Below, in pieces: positions 8,612 to 16,576 of a stretch of DNA of 38,888 nt (the stretch's first letter is position 1; every line of letters starts with the position of its first letter). The notes beneath the pieces are model-generated. The model made no database searches, was not told the DNA's origin, and saw only the letters and a list, made by a program, of their open reading frames with translations. The stretch covers positions 1 through 38,888 of the forward strand of contig JAAWBF010000059.1 of the NCBI GenBank assembly GCA_022792555.1. The letters are read 5' to 3'. The position numbers were made by a program, and so were the translations under genes. This DNA comes from Oscillospiraceae bacterium (GTDB taxonomy: Bacteria; Bacillota; Clostridia; Oscillospirales; Oscillospiraceae).

Positions 8612-9417
8612 ATCTGGAGCGCCCCCGCCCCAAGAGCTGGCCTCTGGCTGCGCAGGACATAACGCTTACCCTGACGGCCAATGCCGGAATCCTGCTCCAG
8701 TTCCAGGGCCACAAGTGGCTGATTGATGGTCTCCACACCGGAAACAGCGCCTTCAGCGGCGTTCCCGCTGCATTGCTGGATCAGATCATGGCGGGAGCTC
8801 ATCCCTTTGACGGGATAGAGGGGCTTTGCTTTACCCATCTGCATGAGGACCACTGCTTGGCCTCCGTCCTGGAGCGGTATCGGGCGGAACATCCGCACAC
8901 CCCCGTCTATCTCCCCCCTGCTGTTGGCGAAGGCGTTCCCCAAGAGGCGGAGGGACTGGCTTCCGCCCTGGCCCGGTCCGGCGGTCCGGTAACAGTCCTT
9001 ACTAAACCAAAGGAGTCTATTTCCCTGGGGCCGGATCTGACTCTGACAGCCTTCTCCTTTCCCCACAGCGGGGTGGAATTCCACGATGTGGCCCATGACT
9101 GCCTCCTCTTTTCCCTCGCAGGCTGTCAGGTCCTCTTTATGGGGGACGCCAAGCAAGATCCAGAGGGGCTGTCCGGCCTGTTCTCCGCTTATGACATCCA
9201 TACTGCGGTGATCAACCCTCTTTTCCTCACCATGGGCCAGGGACGTGAGGCGTTGGCCCTCCTCCGGCCCTCCAAGCTGGTGATCTGCCATATCCCCTTT
9301 GCCTGGGAGGACACCATGCGTTTTCGAGAGATGGTGGTGCGCAATACCCTGCGCTGGCAGGAACAGCTTCCTCCCGCCGCTCTCCTCTGGGCTCCTCTGG
9401 ATACCATTGCACTTTAA
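8608..9417 (+). CDS. MBL-fold metallo-hydrolase coupled to the Mo-hydroxylase genes
   Basis: A 269-residue metallo-beta-lactamase fold protein. The metal site HLHEDHC (HxHxDH) lies at about residues 76-82 in LCFTHLHEDHCLASVL; further ligands are likely in FPHSGVEFHDVAHD, FMGDAKQD and the late VICHIPF. This suggests a two-metal hydrolase of the UlaG/RNase-Z-like broad group. The start is GTG, overlapping the TGA of the Mo subunit (GTGA), so it is translated with the molybdenum hydroxylase. The coupling suggests it acts on a substrate or product of that enzyme, perhaps opening a ring or lactone; this is inference. A terminator hairpin follows. Confidence 0.85.
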   Translation: MNLERPRPKSWPLAAQDITLTLTANAGILLQFQGHKWLIDGLHTGNSAFSGVPAALLDQIMAGAHPFDGIEGLCFTHLHEDHCLASVLERYRAEHPHTPVYLPPAVGEGVPQEAEGLASALARSGGPVTVLTKPKESISLGPDLTLTAFSFPHSGVEFHDVAHDCLLFSLAGCQVLFMGDAKQDPEGLSGLFSAYDIHTAVINPLFLTMGQGREALALLRPSKLVICHIPFAWEDTMRFREMVVRNTLRWQEQLPPAALLWAPLDTIAL

Positions 9418-9428
9418 TACGAAAAACA

Positions 9429-9469
9429 CCCTGCTTCCCCTGCCATACAGACAGGAGAAGCAGGGTTTT
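9429..9469. terminator. Bidirectional terminator hairpin
   Basis: CCCTGCTTCCCCTG (9429-9442) pairs with CAGGAGAAGCAGGG (9452-9465) with one mismatch, 9-base loop, followed by TTTT and preceded by AAAAA. It lies between the convergent MBL gene and collagen-like gene and can serve both strands. Confidence 0.85.
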
Positions 9470-9486
9470 GCTGTTACATAGCCCAA

Positions 9487-10428
9487 TTAGGCGATGATCC
9501 CCGCAGCCCGCAGAGAGGCCAGGAGACTGTTCAAGGTGGTGATGATTTCAGCCAGTGTCGCAGTTGGGACCAAATCGGCCACAGCAACGCCGGGGATTAG
9601 CTCACCGGCAGGTCCAGTGGGTCCAGTAGCGCCGGTGGCGCCAGCCGCACCTGGGACACCCTGGGGGCCCGTAGGACCAACTGGTCCTTGAACACCCGCA
9701 GGCCCCTGTGCACCAACTGGCCCTTCGGGACCGGTTGCACCGGTCGGTCCGACTGGTCCAGCAGGTCCAGTAGCGCCGGTGGCGCCAGCCGCACCTGGGA
9801 CACCCTGGGGGCCCGTAGGACCAACTGGTCCTTGAACACCCACAGGCCCCTGTGCACCAACCGGTCCTTCGGGACCGGTTGCACCAGTCGGTCCGATTGG
9901 TCCAGCAGCGCCAGCCGCACCTGGAACACCCTGGGGGCCCGTAGGACCAACTGGTCCTTGAACACCCGCAGGCCCCTGTGCACCAACCGGTCCTTCGGGA
10001 CCGGTTGCACCGGTCGGTCCGATTGGTCCAGCAGCGCCAGCCGCACCTGGAACACCCTGAGGTCCAGTGGGTCCAATTGGTCCCTGTGTACCAGCGGGCC
10101 CCTCAGGGCCTTGCGGCCCTACAGCACCCTGTACACCAGTTGCACCGGTTGGTCCGGCAGGGCCGCGCATACCAGCAGGCCCCTGGGGACCGATTGGTCC
10201 GGCAGGGCCAGTAATCGAGAGGATTGATACTGTCTGGCACGAAGGCGGAGTGGGTGGACAGGGGGGAGGTGGACAAGGCGGAACTGGCGGCTGAGGCGGT
10301 TCCGGCGGGCAGGGAGGGGGAGACGGAAGGTTTGGACAGGCGCAGGCTTCAGACGGCTGTGCCGGGACGCTCTGCGCATAGCAGGAAGGGCAGTAAGGGT
10401 AGAGCTCTTTCCCTCGGAATAGATTCAT
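9487..10428 (-). CDS. Collagen-like repeat protein
   Basis: A 313-residue low-complexity protein. Residues 1-73 are Pro/Cys-rich ([15 protein letters not shown], and runs of PP and CPP) with no clear signal peptide. Residues 74 to about 274 are uninterrupted Gly-X-Y triplets, mostly [13 protein letters not shown]-type, as in bacterial collagen helices. The last 39 residues ([20 protein letters not shown], then a Leu-rich helix) are the hydrophobic cap seen at the end of many clostridial collagen-like proteins and could trimerise the rod. Spore-surface or exosporium location, as for BclA, is likely by analogy in a sporulating organism but not shown. A good GGAGG site precedes ATG 10428. The GXY part is built of near-identical DNA repeats, so length may vary between strains. 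Confidence 0.85.
   Translation of the reverse strand: MNLFRGKELYPYCPSCYAQSVPAQPSEACACPNLPSPPPCPPEPPQPPVPPCPPPPCPPTPPSCQTVSILSITGPAGPIGPQGPAGMRGPAGPTGATGVQGAVGPQGPEGPAGTQGPIGPTGPQGVPGAAGAAGPIGPTGATGPEGPVGAQGPAGVQGPVGPTGPQGVPGAAGAAGPIGPTGATGPEGPVGAQGPVGVQGPVGPTGPQGVPGAAGATGATGPAGPVGPTGATGPEGPVGAQGPAGVQGPVGPTGPQGVPGAAGATGATGPTGPAGELIPGVAVADLVPTATLAEIITTLNSLLASLRAAGIIA
9655..10070 (-). repeat. Tandem repeat units inside the collagen-like gene
   Basis: The block containing the motif ACACCCTGGGGGCCCGTAGG recurs at about 9657, 9800 and 9926, with a diverged version near 10052. The spacing is 126 bases (42 residues, 14 GXY triplets) for two intervals and about 143 for the third. This points to expansion by slippage or unequal exchange. 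Confidence 0.8.
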
Positions 10429-10484
10429 ATGGCATAACCTCCGCCCTATTCTATGCGCCCTCTGGGGAGGAGGTTCCGCGTCCG

Positions 10485-11849
10485 TTACCGCTGGCAGAGC
10501 GGGAGGTAGGTTCCCGTGGGGACCACGGCCTTGTAGGCCGGGCGGATAATTTTATTGCCTGGATAATAGACCTCCTCGATCCGGTGGGCACACCAGCCCA
10601 CGATGCGGGCAACGGCAAAGAGCGGGGTATACAGCTCGGTTGGAATGCCCAGCATCTTGTAGACGAAACCAGAGTAGAGATCCACGTTGGCGCAGACTAC
10701 TTTCTGCTCTTTTTTCACGGTGCGCAGAACCTCAGGCGTCAGGCGCTCCACCGCCTCCATCAGCTGGAACTCCTCCAGCATCCCCTTGGACTCGGCCAGA
10801 CCTCTGGCAAACCGCTTGAGGAGGACAGCCCTGGGATCGGAGAGGGTGTAGATGGCGTGGCCCATCCCGTAGATAAGGCCGGAACGATCTCCGGTCTCCT
10901 TACGGAGGATTTTACCCAAATAGTCCCGGATAGCGTCTTCATCCTTCCAGTCGGTGACATCCTGCTCGATATAGCGGAACATCTCCATGACCTTCTTGTT
11001 GGCGCCGCCGTGGCGGGGACCCTTGAGCGCCCCTACAGCGGCGGCAATGGCGGCATAAATATCGGTGCCGGAGGAGGAGAGGACCCGGCAGGCAAAGGCG
11101 GAGTTGTTTCCTCCGCCGTGGTCCATATGCAGAACAAGACACAGATCCAGCAGCTTGGCCTCCTGATCGGTGAACTGATGATCGTGGCGCACGGAGTAGA
11201 GAAAATTCTCCGCCACCCCTAGGCCCTTCTGAGGACGGTGAAGATAAAGGCTCTCGTTATCATAGTAGTGCCGTTTGGCGGAAAAGGCATGGGCCACCAC
11301 GATGGGTACACGGGCGATCAGCTCAATAGCCTGGCGGAGCTGGTTGGTCAGGGCGATATCATCCGGGCAGCTGTCATAGGAGTAGAGGGAGAGCACCGAG
11401 CGGGCCAGCTTGTTCATCAGATCAGGGCTGGGCGCCTTGAGAATCATGTCCTCAGTGAACATGGGGGGCAGGGCGCGCCGGCTGGCCAGAAGATGTTCAA
11501 ATTCTTCCAGCTGGTCCTGGTTGGGCAGTGCTCCCATCAGGAGGAGATAGGCGGTCTCCTCGAAGCCGAAGCGGTTCTCGTTGAGGAAGCCCTGGATCAG
11601 ATCGGCCACATCAATCCCCCGGTAAAGCAGCTGACCCTCCATAGGGTGGCGCTCGCCGTCCTGCACATAGTAGCCCAATACATTCGCAATTTGGGTCAGC
11701 CCGGCCATGACGCCGGTGCCATCGGCATTGCGTAGGCCTCGTTTTACATCCCACTTCTCATAGCAGGCTGGATCGATCTGGTTATACTTTTGGTACGCCT
11801 GACATAGATTCTCTATAAAGTCAATGGAGCGGTCTTTTTCCCTATACAT
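10485..11849 (-). CDS. gltA: Citrate synthase
   Basis: A 454-residue type-I-like citrate synthase, condensing acetyl-CoA and oxaloacetate to citrate. Family motifs are visible: [27 protein letters not shown] with the first active-site His, [17 protein letters not shown], and the signature [14 protein letters not shown] with the second His, plus a late R in the C-terminal lobe. The start is set at 11849 because AAAGGGG (11859-11865) precedes it at 9 bases; an in-frame ATG at 11885 overlaps the -10 of the promoter below and has no ribosome site. A 2-methylcitrate synthase cannot be excluded by sequence alone. In an anaerobe it probably feeds 2-oxoglutarate and glutamate synthesis; proBA lies further along. 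Confidence 0.93.
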   Translation of the reverse strand: MYREKDRSIDFIENLCQAYQKYNQIDPACYEKWDVKRGLRNADGTGVMAGLTQIANVLGYYVQDGERHPMEGQLLYRGIDVADLIQGFLNENRFGFEETAYLLLMGALPNQDQLEEFEHLLASRRALPPMFTEDMILKAPSPDLMNKLARSVLSLYSYDSCPDDIALTNQLRQAIELIARVPIVVAHAFSAKRHYYDNESLYLHRPQKGLGVAENFLYSVRHDHQFTDQEAKLLDLCLVLHMDHGGGNNSAFACRVLSSSGTDIYAAIAAAVGALKGPRHGGANKKVMEMFRYIEQDVTDWKDEDAIRDYLGKILRKETGDRSGLIYGMGHAIYTLSDPRAVLLKRFARGLAESKGMLEEFQLMEAVERLTPEVLRTVKKEQKVVCANVDLYSGFVYKMLGIPTELYTPLFAVARIVGWCAHRIEEVYYPGNKIIRPAYKAVVPTGTYLPLCQR

Positions 11850-11883
11850 CCGTTCATACCCCTTTATGTCATAATTACCTTCC

Positions 11884-11912
11884 ATTTTACTTTATTTTTG
11901 GGGGATGGTCAA
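11884..11912 (-). promoter_or_regulatory. Sigma-A promoter of the citrate synthase gene
   Basis: On the minus strand TTGACC (11912-11907), a 17-base spacer, and TAAAAT (11889-11884). Both boxes are near consensus. The predicted start of transcription near 11877 rules out translation from the ATG at 11885. Confidence 0.75.
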
Positions 11913-12052
11913 TTGCAAAGCGCAACTGTCTCCTGTCCAATCTGCACAGTTATTGGGACAGTCCAGAAAAGGTCCGCGCCGCAGGCGGGCTAGGCTCGCC
12001 CTGGAAAAGGAACTGTCACGTTTTTGACACACTGAACCGGGAGGACGGAACG

Positions 12053-13087
12053 ATGAAACAGGTTGTTGCCATGGCGCTGGCCCTTCTGCTTTCCCTTTTT
12101 TTACTTCCCCTGCTTTTAATCGGAGAACCAGAGAAACCACTGGCCTCAGCCGAGACAGATACACCGGTACCTACCGGGACATTACCCATTGACCGCACAG
12201 TGATCACGCCGCCCCCAGCGGGTGGAATAGACGCCGGAAGAACTGTACGGGTCCTGATAGACGGACAAGTCTCCCCTATGGCCATGGACGATTATCTTTG
12301 GTGTGTGGCCGCTGCCGAGATGCCGGCCTCCTTCGCACTGGAGGCCATTAAGGCCCAGGTGGTGGCTGCCCGGACCTATACGGCTGCCAAAATGAGCTAC
12401 ACCGTCCAGCAGCACCCCGATGCCGACGTCTGTTCTGATATCACCTGCTGTCAGGCCTATATCTCTCGGGAAGATGCCGCGCAGAATTGGGGCGAGCGGG
12501 CCGGAACCTATACAGAGGCCATCGCCCAAGCGGTGACGGCCACGGACGGTATGATCGCGGTCTATGACGGCGCACCCATTCAAGCGGTCTTTTTCTCCTC
12601 TGCCGCCGGGCGGACGGTGGATGCGGCGGAGGTCTGGGGGAGCAGCGTCCCCTACCTCACCGGCGTACAGAGTCCTGAGGGAGAGGAAGTTCCCAACTAC
12701 CACACCACCGTTACCCTACCAGCGGAGGAATTTAAGACAACCCTTCTGCGCCAGTACCCAGATCTTGTCCTGGAGGGGGAGCCTTCCAGCTGGATCGGTG
12801 CGGCCTCTCCCAATTCGGCCGGAGGGGTAGCAGCCCTGTCAATTGGGGGGACCTCTCTGCGGGGGGAGGTCCTGCGCGGCTTGTTCAATCTGCGCTCTAC
12901 CAACTTTACACTTACCGCCCAGGGGGACACCTTGACCTTTTCTGTTACCGGCTATGGCCACGGTGTGGGCATGAGCCAGTATGGAGCCAATGCCATGGCC
13001 AAGGAGGGAAAGACCTGGCAGGAGATCATCCAATGGTACTATACTGGAGTGACATTGGAGCCTATGGAGTCCACACCCAAATCATGA
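12053..13087 (+). CDS. spoIID: Stage II sporulation protein D (SpoIID)
   Basis: A 344-residue lytic transglycosylase of the SpoIID/LytB family. It acts on peptidoglycan in the mother-cell side of the sporulation septum, together with SpoIIM and SpoIIP, during engulfment. An N-terminal membrane anchor (about 4-24) is followed by a Thr/Pro-rich linker. The catalytic region contains VAAAEMPASFALEAIKAQ, with E89 matching the catalytic Glu88 of Bacillus subtilis SpoIID. Also present are AARTYTA, a Cys cluster DVCSDITCCQAY, FFSSAAGRTVDAAEVWG and the ending TGYGHGVGMSQYGANAMA. GGGAGGA precedes the ATG. spoIIQ and spoIIID are not next to it. Confidence 0.93.
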   Translation: MKQVVAMALALLLSLFLLPLLLIGEPEKPLASAETDTPVPTGTLPIDRTVITPPPAGGIDAGRTVRVLIDGQVSPMAMDDYLWCVAAAEMPASFALEAIKAQVVAARTYTAAKMSYTVQQHPDADVCSDITCCQAYISREDAAQNWGERAGTYTEAIAQAVTATDGMIAVYDGAPIQAVFFSSAAGRTVDAAEVWGSSVPYLTGVQSPEGEEVPNYHTTVTLPAEEFKTTLLRQYPDLVLEGEPSSWIGAASPNSAGGVAALSIGGTSLRGEVLRGLFNLRSTNFTLTAQGDTLTFSVTGYGHGVGMSQYGANAMAKEGKTWQEIIQWYYTGVTLEPMESTPKS

Positions 13088-13110
13088 TCGTCTAATTTCT
13101 GTCAAATAAC

Positions 13111-13138
13111 TTGCAAAGCCTCCAAAAACAGCTATACT
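13111..13138 (+). promoter_or_regulatory. Candidate promoter for the SMI1/KNR4 gene
   Basis: TTGCAA (13111-13116), 16-base spacer, TATACT (13133-13138), about 105 bases before the ATG at 13243. The leader in between is GC-poor at its 3' end and includes a short CCCTC-tgta-GAGGG hairpin. Confidence 0.6.
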
Positions 13139-13242
13139 ATTTTTGCGATAGCAGCCTGCAAAAATCGTGGCATTCCATTGGGCTTCCCCTCCCCTCTGTA
13201 GAGGGAGAAACGGTGTAAGAAATTGTAAAAAGAGGTGTTTTT

Positions 13243-13908
13243 ATGACTTTGCCAGAAGATTATGATAGGCGGATTGCCCGCATTTTGTCCAAAATTGAAG
13301 CCATTCGGGACAGACGCTTTCAAATCTCGGTTGGAACATGGCCCCCAGTTTGGGATCCGCCTATCACCGAGGAGGAAGCGGCCGTGTTTGAGGGGGCACA
13401 CAGGATCCGCCTGCCGGAGGAGTACCGCCGGTTTATCACCACTACAGCGGCCGGCGGCAGCCAACCCTTTTACGGACTGGTTCCGTTAGGAGAGGAGGAC
13501 AGCGCCCCAGCGCGTCCCTTTCCCTACCAGTTGGACCGCTTCCCCTATTTCCTCTATATGACAGAAGAGGAGATGGAGGCCTTTGACTACGACGAGATAG
13601 GCAATGGCTGGATTCCCCTGTGCACGGAGGGATGCGGCATGGACAGTATTTTGGTGGTCAACAGCAGTGACCCGGCGGTTTATGGAACGGTCTGGTATTT
13701 TGATTTTGCCAATGATTTCGGTACAGCCCCCATGCGGGACAAGCAGACTGGCCGGCCATTCCATTTTTTGGACTGGCTGGAATACTGGGCGGATCGGACC
13801 GCAGGGTTAGACGATGACGCATATTTCAGCTTTGCTGAGACCATACAGCTCCCGCCGCCGCCGGATAATCCCGATATTATGGGCCGGAAAATGGGGTGGA
13901 TTTCATGA
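13243..13908 (+). CDS. SMI1/KNR4 (SUKH) family protein, likely immunity protein
   Basis: A 221-residue SUKH-superfamily protein. Core features are ITEEEAAVFEGAHRIRLPEE, YRRFITTTAAGG, the aromatic turn QPFYGLVPL, and GWIPLCTEGCGMDSILVVNS followed by GTVWYFDFANDFG, which is the standard SMI1/KNR4 order. Family members are widely predicted, and some shown, to be immunity proteins against polymorphic nuclease toxins. No intact toxin gene adjoins it, but the next 600 bases hold broken gene pieces, so it may be the survivor of a decayed toxin-immunity locus (inference). The start is ATG 13243 after AGAGGTG. Confidence 0.85.
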   Translation: MTLPEDYDRRIARILSKIEAIRDRRFQISVGTWPPVWDPPITEEEAAVFEGAHRIRLPEEYRRFITTTAAGGSQPFYGLVPLGEEDSAPARPFPYQLDRFPYFLYMTEEEMEAFDYDEIGNGWIPLCTEGCGMDSILVVNSSDPAVYGTVWYFDFANDFGTAPMRDKQTGRPFHFLDWLEYWADRTAGLDDDAYFSFAETIQLPPPPDNPDIMGRKMGWIS

Positions 13909-13917
13909 GCTGTGTAG

Positions 13918-14499
13918 GCGGATGGAGAGACCCAGGCAAATACTTATGCCTACCAGGAGAAAGCCGGTGTCGATCAGCTGGTCGTTTATGAGTACTTACA
14001 GGACCGGGGATGGGTCTTTATGGTCCGGGACAGCACTGCGGAGGTCTACGGAGCAGTAACAGCGGATTATCGTCGGCGCATTTTGTGCGGTTGTGGCGGC
14101 GGTGGTGGAGCAGAGGACAACAACACACCCAACACCGGGAATGGGGGCACAACAAGCACAGACACGCCCAGCGAAGAAGAAACAGAAATTACTATTGATG
14201 ACAATTCCATTGTTGGAACATGGAGCGGTGAGGTTGAATCTGAAGAAAGTACTGAGGATTTTCCAATCACAATAAGCTTTACCATAGAACTATATAAGGG
14301 AGGAACCGGGAAATTTACAAGCAAAAAATCCAACAGTACATCTGAATCTAACTTTGCGTCAACATGGGAGTTACAAGACAATATTTTGAACCTTACATAC
14401 GGGGGTATGACATCGGGATATGAAATAGAAGTTTCGGACAATACAATGTCAATGAAAAATTTTGAATACCCAGACAGAATTTTATATAAAATTGATTAG
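13918..14499 (+). pseudogene. Chimeric remnant ending in a lipocalin-like lipoprotein body
   Basis: The frame is open from just after the TAG at 13915-13917 to the stop at 14497-14499; the first ATG is at 14020. Residues before about 14085 (DQLVVYEYLQDRGWVFMVRD) are soluble and unrecognised. Then comes a lipobox-like LCGCGGGGG, a Thr/Asn/Glu-rich linker, and a beta-rich body with IVGTWSGE and the ending EYPDRILYKID, as in small lipocalin-like lipoproteins. The hydrophobic signal peptide that should precede the Cys is missing, so two unrelated sequences appear joined. The part after 14160 is visibly AT-richer than the neighbours, suggesting separate origin. A functional short protein from 14020 cannot be excluded, but no ribosome site precedes that ATG. 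Confidence 0.55.
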
Positions 14500-14507
14500 A
14501 AAAAAAG

Positions 14508-14538
14508 GCGGTTAGTATTAGCAATACTAACCGCTTTT
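14508..14538 (+). terminator. Rho-independent terminator
   Basis: A perfect 12-base stem GCGGTTAGTATT / AATACTAACCGC with a 3-base loop, preceded by an A-run and followed by TTTT, begins 8 bases after the stop of the lipoprotein remnant. Confidence 0.85.
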
Positions 14539-14563
14539 CCTTGAAAGTGCTGTATGCTGTGGA

Positions 14564-14689
14564 AATGCGAGCAACCTAGTGGATAGGGTCAATGGTTACG
14601 CTGCCGAGGAGAGCGCAGTTGTCTCCAAGGAATTGTCCAATCAGGCCAATACATTGAATCGCTTAATTGAGCAGTTCCGCATTGAATAA
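14564..14689 (+). pseudogene. C-terminal tail of a methyl-accepting chemotaxis protein
   Basis: Forty-one codons ending at TAA 14687-14689 read as the extreme C-terminus of a chemotaxis receptor: AAEESAVVSKELSNQANTL, then a helix ending EQFRIE. This is the usual MCP ending (AEESAA..SEELS.QA..L..LV..F). Nothing recognisable as the rest of the receptor lies upstream; a terminator sits 26 bases before it, and there is no start codon with a ribosome site. It is a fragment left by deletion or recombination. Confidence 0.75.
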
Positions 14690-14720
14690 GTGAATCAAAA
14701 ACAGACCTTATGTGTTCAGT

Positions 14721-14776
14721 ACAATACGGCCTCCCTCGTTCTGTTGACGGGGGAGGCCGTATTGTGCCGTTTTTTG
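14721..14776. terminator. Strong bidirectional terminator
   Basis: A perfect 15-base stem ACAATACGGCCTCCC (14721-14735) / GGGAGGCCGTATTGT (14751-14765), 15-base loop, then GCCGTTTTTT. It ends the accessory patch on the plus strand and the hydrolase gene (14784-15905) on the minus strand. Confidence 0.85.
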
Positions 14777-14783
14777 GAGGTGA

Positions 14784-15905
14784 TTATTGGGTTACAATGG
14801 CCCAGTTCTCGCCAGGTCCCCCAGCCTGGGCCGTCATAACCACCAGTTGAACAACGGGGTCAGTCATGCCCTGGGCCGAGAGCTGCTGGACATATTGACT
14901 CCAGGTCTCGGTTCCGGCGGGAATCCATAGCCGGTCTGCCGTCTGGAGCAGGTTGGCGATGCTTTGACCGCTGGTGGTGTTGGTGCCTGCGGCGACAGTC
15001 TCGGCGTCAGTGACAATGGAGAGTTTGACATCGGGATAGACGGCTAGGGCGGTGCGTACCTGGGTGTAAAATTCGGAGACTATGGTGGAGAATTGGGCGG
15101 CGTCGTATGCGCTACCCTTTTTGATATAGTGTAGGTTGCCTGCCGTGGGATAGGCAGCGTTGTCCAGCACAATCTCGTCAAAGCCCAGGGCGGCCAGCTC
15201 GACGCAGATCCCCGTAATATATTGCTGAACCTCCTGATTGGTGGGACTCATCCAGCGCAGCTCCCGCTCATCGCTCCAGTTATAGCCGCTGTTGGTCTTG
15301 ATGGACAGCCGGTTGAGCTTGCGGGGGGTGGTGTGATCCCGGAAGCAGGAGACGCGGGCAATGGTATAGAGATCCTCTTGACAAAGGGCCTGGATCGCAG
15401 CATTAAGGGCGGGATCGGAGGCCGAGACCCCAGCGGCCTTGGCGATCTCCAGGGAAGAGATATAACCCAGAGTACCATCGTCAGCTTTCATATCAAAGAG
15501 GACGGCGTTCCCTCCGCCGGAGGCCATCTGCTGGGCGGCTGTGCCGTCATAGAGGGCGGTCCTGGGGAGCTGGACTGCCTGGAGTGTTTGGGGCTCAGGG
15601 GTGGGGGTCGGCGTGGGAATAGGAGTCGGTGTGACAACAGGGGGAGACGGGACCACCGCTAGGCCGCCCCCTGGGCTGGGCTGACTGGACACCTGGCTAG
15701 GACTGGGACTCCCCCCCCACTGGAAGAAGGGGATTTCCAGATGAGCGCCGTCCGTATCGTAAACCAGATAGCGCTCCAAAAAGAAAAAGGCCCCAACTGC
15801 CAGCAGCAGCACAATCATCAAAAGTACAATGAGTATTTTTAGAAAGGTACGAAAACCAGACCGACCGTGGTAGGACCCATACCCATAGCTATATCTGCGA
15901 CTCAT
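14784..15905 (-). CDS. Membrane-anchored putative glycoside hydrolase (DUF4015)
   Basis: A 373-residue protein. A Tyr/Arg-rich cytoplasmic start (SRRYSYGYGSYHG) leads to one membrane helix (about 20-45, FLKILIVLLMIVLLLAVGAF). A Ser/Pro/Thr-rich external linker follows, with a TPTPIPTPTPTPEP run. From about residue 130 there is a DUF4015-type TIM-barrel domain: NAVLFDMKADDGTLGY, a strand IARVSCFRDHTT, and a GFDEIVLDNAAYP motif with likely active-site Asp. The domain is related to glycoside hydrolases and is predicted to act on cell-surface or wall glycans; the substrate is unknown. ATG 15905 is preferred to upstream ATGs at 15917 and 15935 on family length and the AAGGATGG upstream, but this is not certain. 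Confidence 0.75.
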   Translation of the reverse strand: MSRRYSYGYGSYHGRSGFRTFLKILIVLLMIVLLLAVGAFFFLERYLVYDTDGAHLEIPFFQWGGSPSPSQVSSQPSPGGGLAVVPSPPVVTPTPIPTPTPTPEPQTLQAVQLPRTALYDGTAAQQMASGGGNAVLFDMKADDGTLGYISSLEIAKAAGVSASDPALNAAIQALCQEDLYTIARVSCFRDHTTPRKLNRLSIKTNSGYNWSDERELRWMSPTNQEVQQYITGICVELAALGFDEIVLDNAAYPTAGNLHYIKKGSAYDAAQFSTIVSEFYTQVRTALAVYPDVKLSIVTDAETVAAGTNTTSGQSIANLLQTADRLWIPAGTETWSQYVQQLSAQGMTDPVVQLVVMTAQAGGPGENWAIVTQ

Positions 15906-16036
15906 AGCTCCATCCATCCTTACGCTGTGATACAAACTTTTGCCAAACGGGGCCGCATGTTTTCCGCTGGCCTATCATTCCAGTTTCAGTATATCACAGA
16001 AGCGCAGAAATTACTACACTATGTTTTTCGTCGGGA

Positions 16037-16123
16037 GTGTCCGCCGCGAGGCTTTTTTCGACAGTCTGTTTTCCCCCGCCTCCGGCGGGGGAAAACAGAT
16101 AAAAAATGCTGTGCTTAGGACAC
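16037..16123. repeat. 87-bp palindromic element, family 2 copy 1
   Basis: It is bounded by GTGTCC (16037-16042) and GGACAC (16118-16123), with the perfect hairpin TTTTCCCCCGCC-tccg-GGCGGGGGAAAA near the centre (16069-16096). The reverse complement matches 23951-24032 through a 34-base core and at both ends (GTCCTAAG/GTCCCAAG and GCGGCGGACAC). The T-run precedes and the A-run follows the stem, so it is not a normal terminator. The right end supplies the last codons and TAA stop of the MarR gene. Confidence 0.75.
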
Positions 16124-16576
16124 TTCCTTTTCCGTCTCTTCAGACTCTATATCTCGGCTGGTGAGGGCGGCATCCAGCTTTTGCAGGGCGGTATTCAGCA
16201 ATTCCTGATCCTCTGGGGACAGGGCGGAGAGAAGGGAGGAAAAATAGCCGCTCACATTGGTCTGGGCGTTTTGGCACAGGTGGTTATACTTCTCGGTAGC
16301 ATTGACATAGATCACCCTGCGGTCAGCCTGAGAGCGCTCCCGCCGGGCCAGATCCAGCTTTTCCAGACGGTCTACAATGCCCGATACGGTACTATTGGCG
16401 TTGCCCGTCCGCTCGGCCAAGGTACTGATAGAGATTCGGCCCTCCTGGCCCAGCACGGTGAGCACCAGTGCCTGAGGAAAGGTCAGATGAAGCTGTCCAA
16501 AGTGGGCGCGAAACTGCTGGGACAGATGTTGTGTCACCCGCAGATAAGATGTGAGGATGGTGTTGTATTGTTCCAT
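16115..16576 (-). CDS. MarR-family transcriptional regulator
   Basis: A 153-residue winged-helix regulator: N-terminal dimerisation helix with YNTILTSYLRVTQHLSQQF, the DNA-binding core LTFPQALVLTVLGQEGRI, recognition helix region LAERTGNANSTVSGIVDRLE, wing ARRERSQADRRVIYVNAT, and a C-terminal dimer helix. The ligand and targets are unknown; MarR proteins usually repress an adjacent transporter or detoxification gene, but none is next to it. The last residues EVS and the stop come from the inserted palindromic element, so the original C-terminus may have been different. A dyad about 120 bases upstream could be its own operator. Confidence 0.9.
   Translation of the reverse strand: MEQYNTILTSYLRVTQHLSQQFRAHFGQLHLTFPQALVLTVLGQEGRISISTLAERTGNANSTVSGIVDRLEKLDLARRERSQADRRVIYVNATEKYNHLCQNAQTNVSGYFSSLLSALSPEDQELLNTALQKLDAALTSRDIESEETEKEVS

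Noticed and set aside
9655-10070. Regular repeats that could be mistaken for a CRISPR array
   Set aside because: The repeats are in frame, encode Gly-X-Y triplets and have no unique spacers.
13184-13208. Hairpin in the SMI1/KNR4 leader as a further copy of the TTTTCCCC repeat
   Set aside because: The stem is only five bases with a poor match to the arms of the other copies.
16069-16097. Reading the TTTTCCCCCGCC hairpins (also 23974, 18320) as rho-independent terminators
   Set aside because: The T-run is on the 5' side and the A-run on the 3' side in both directions, and copies lie inside longer repeated elements.
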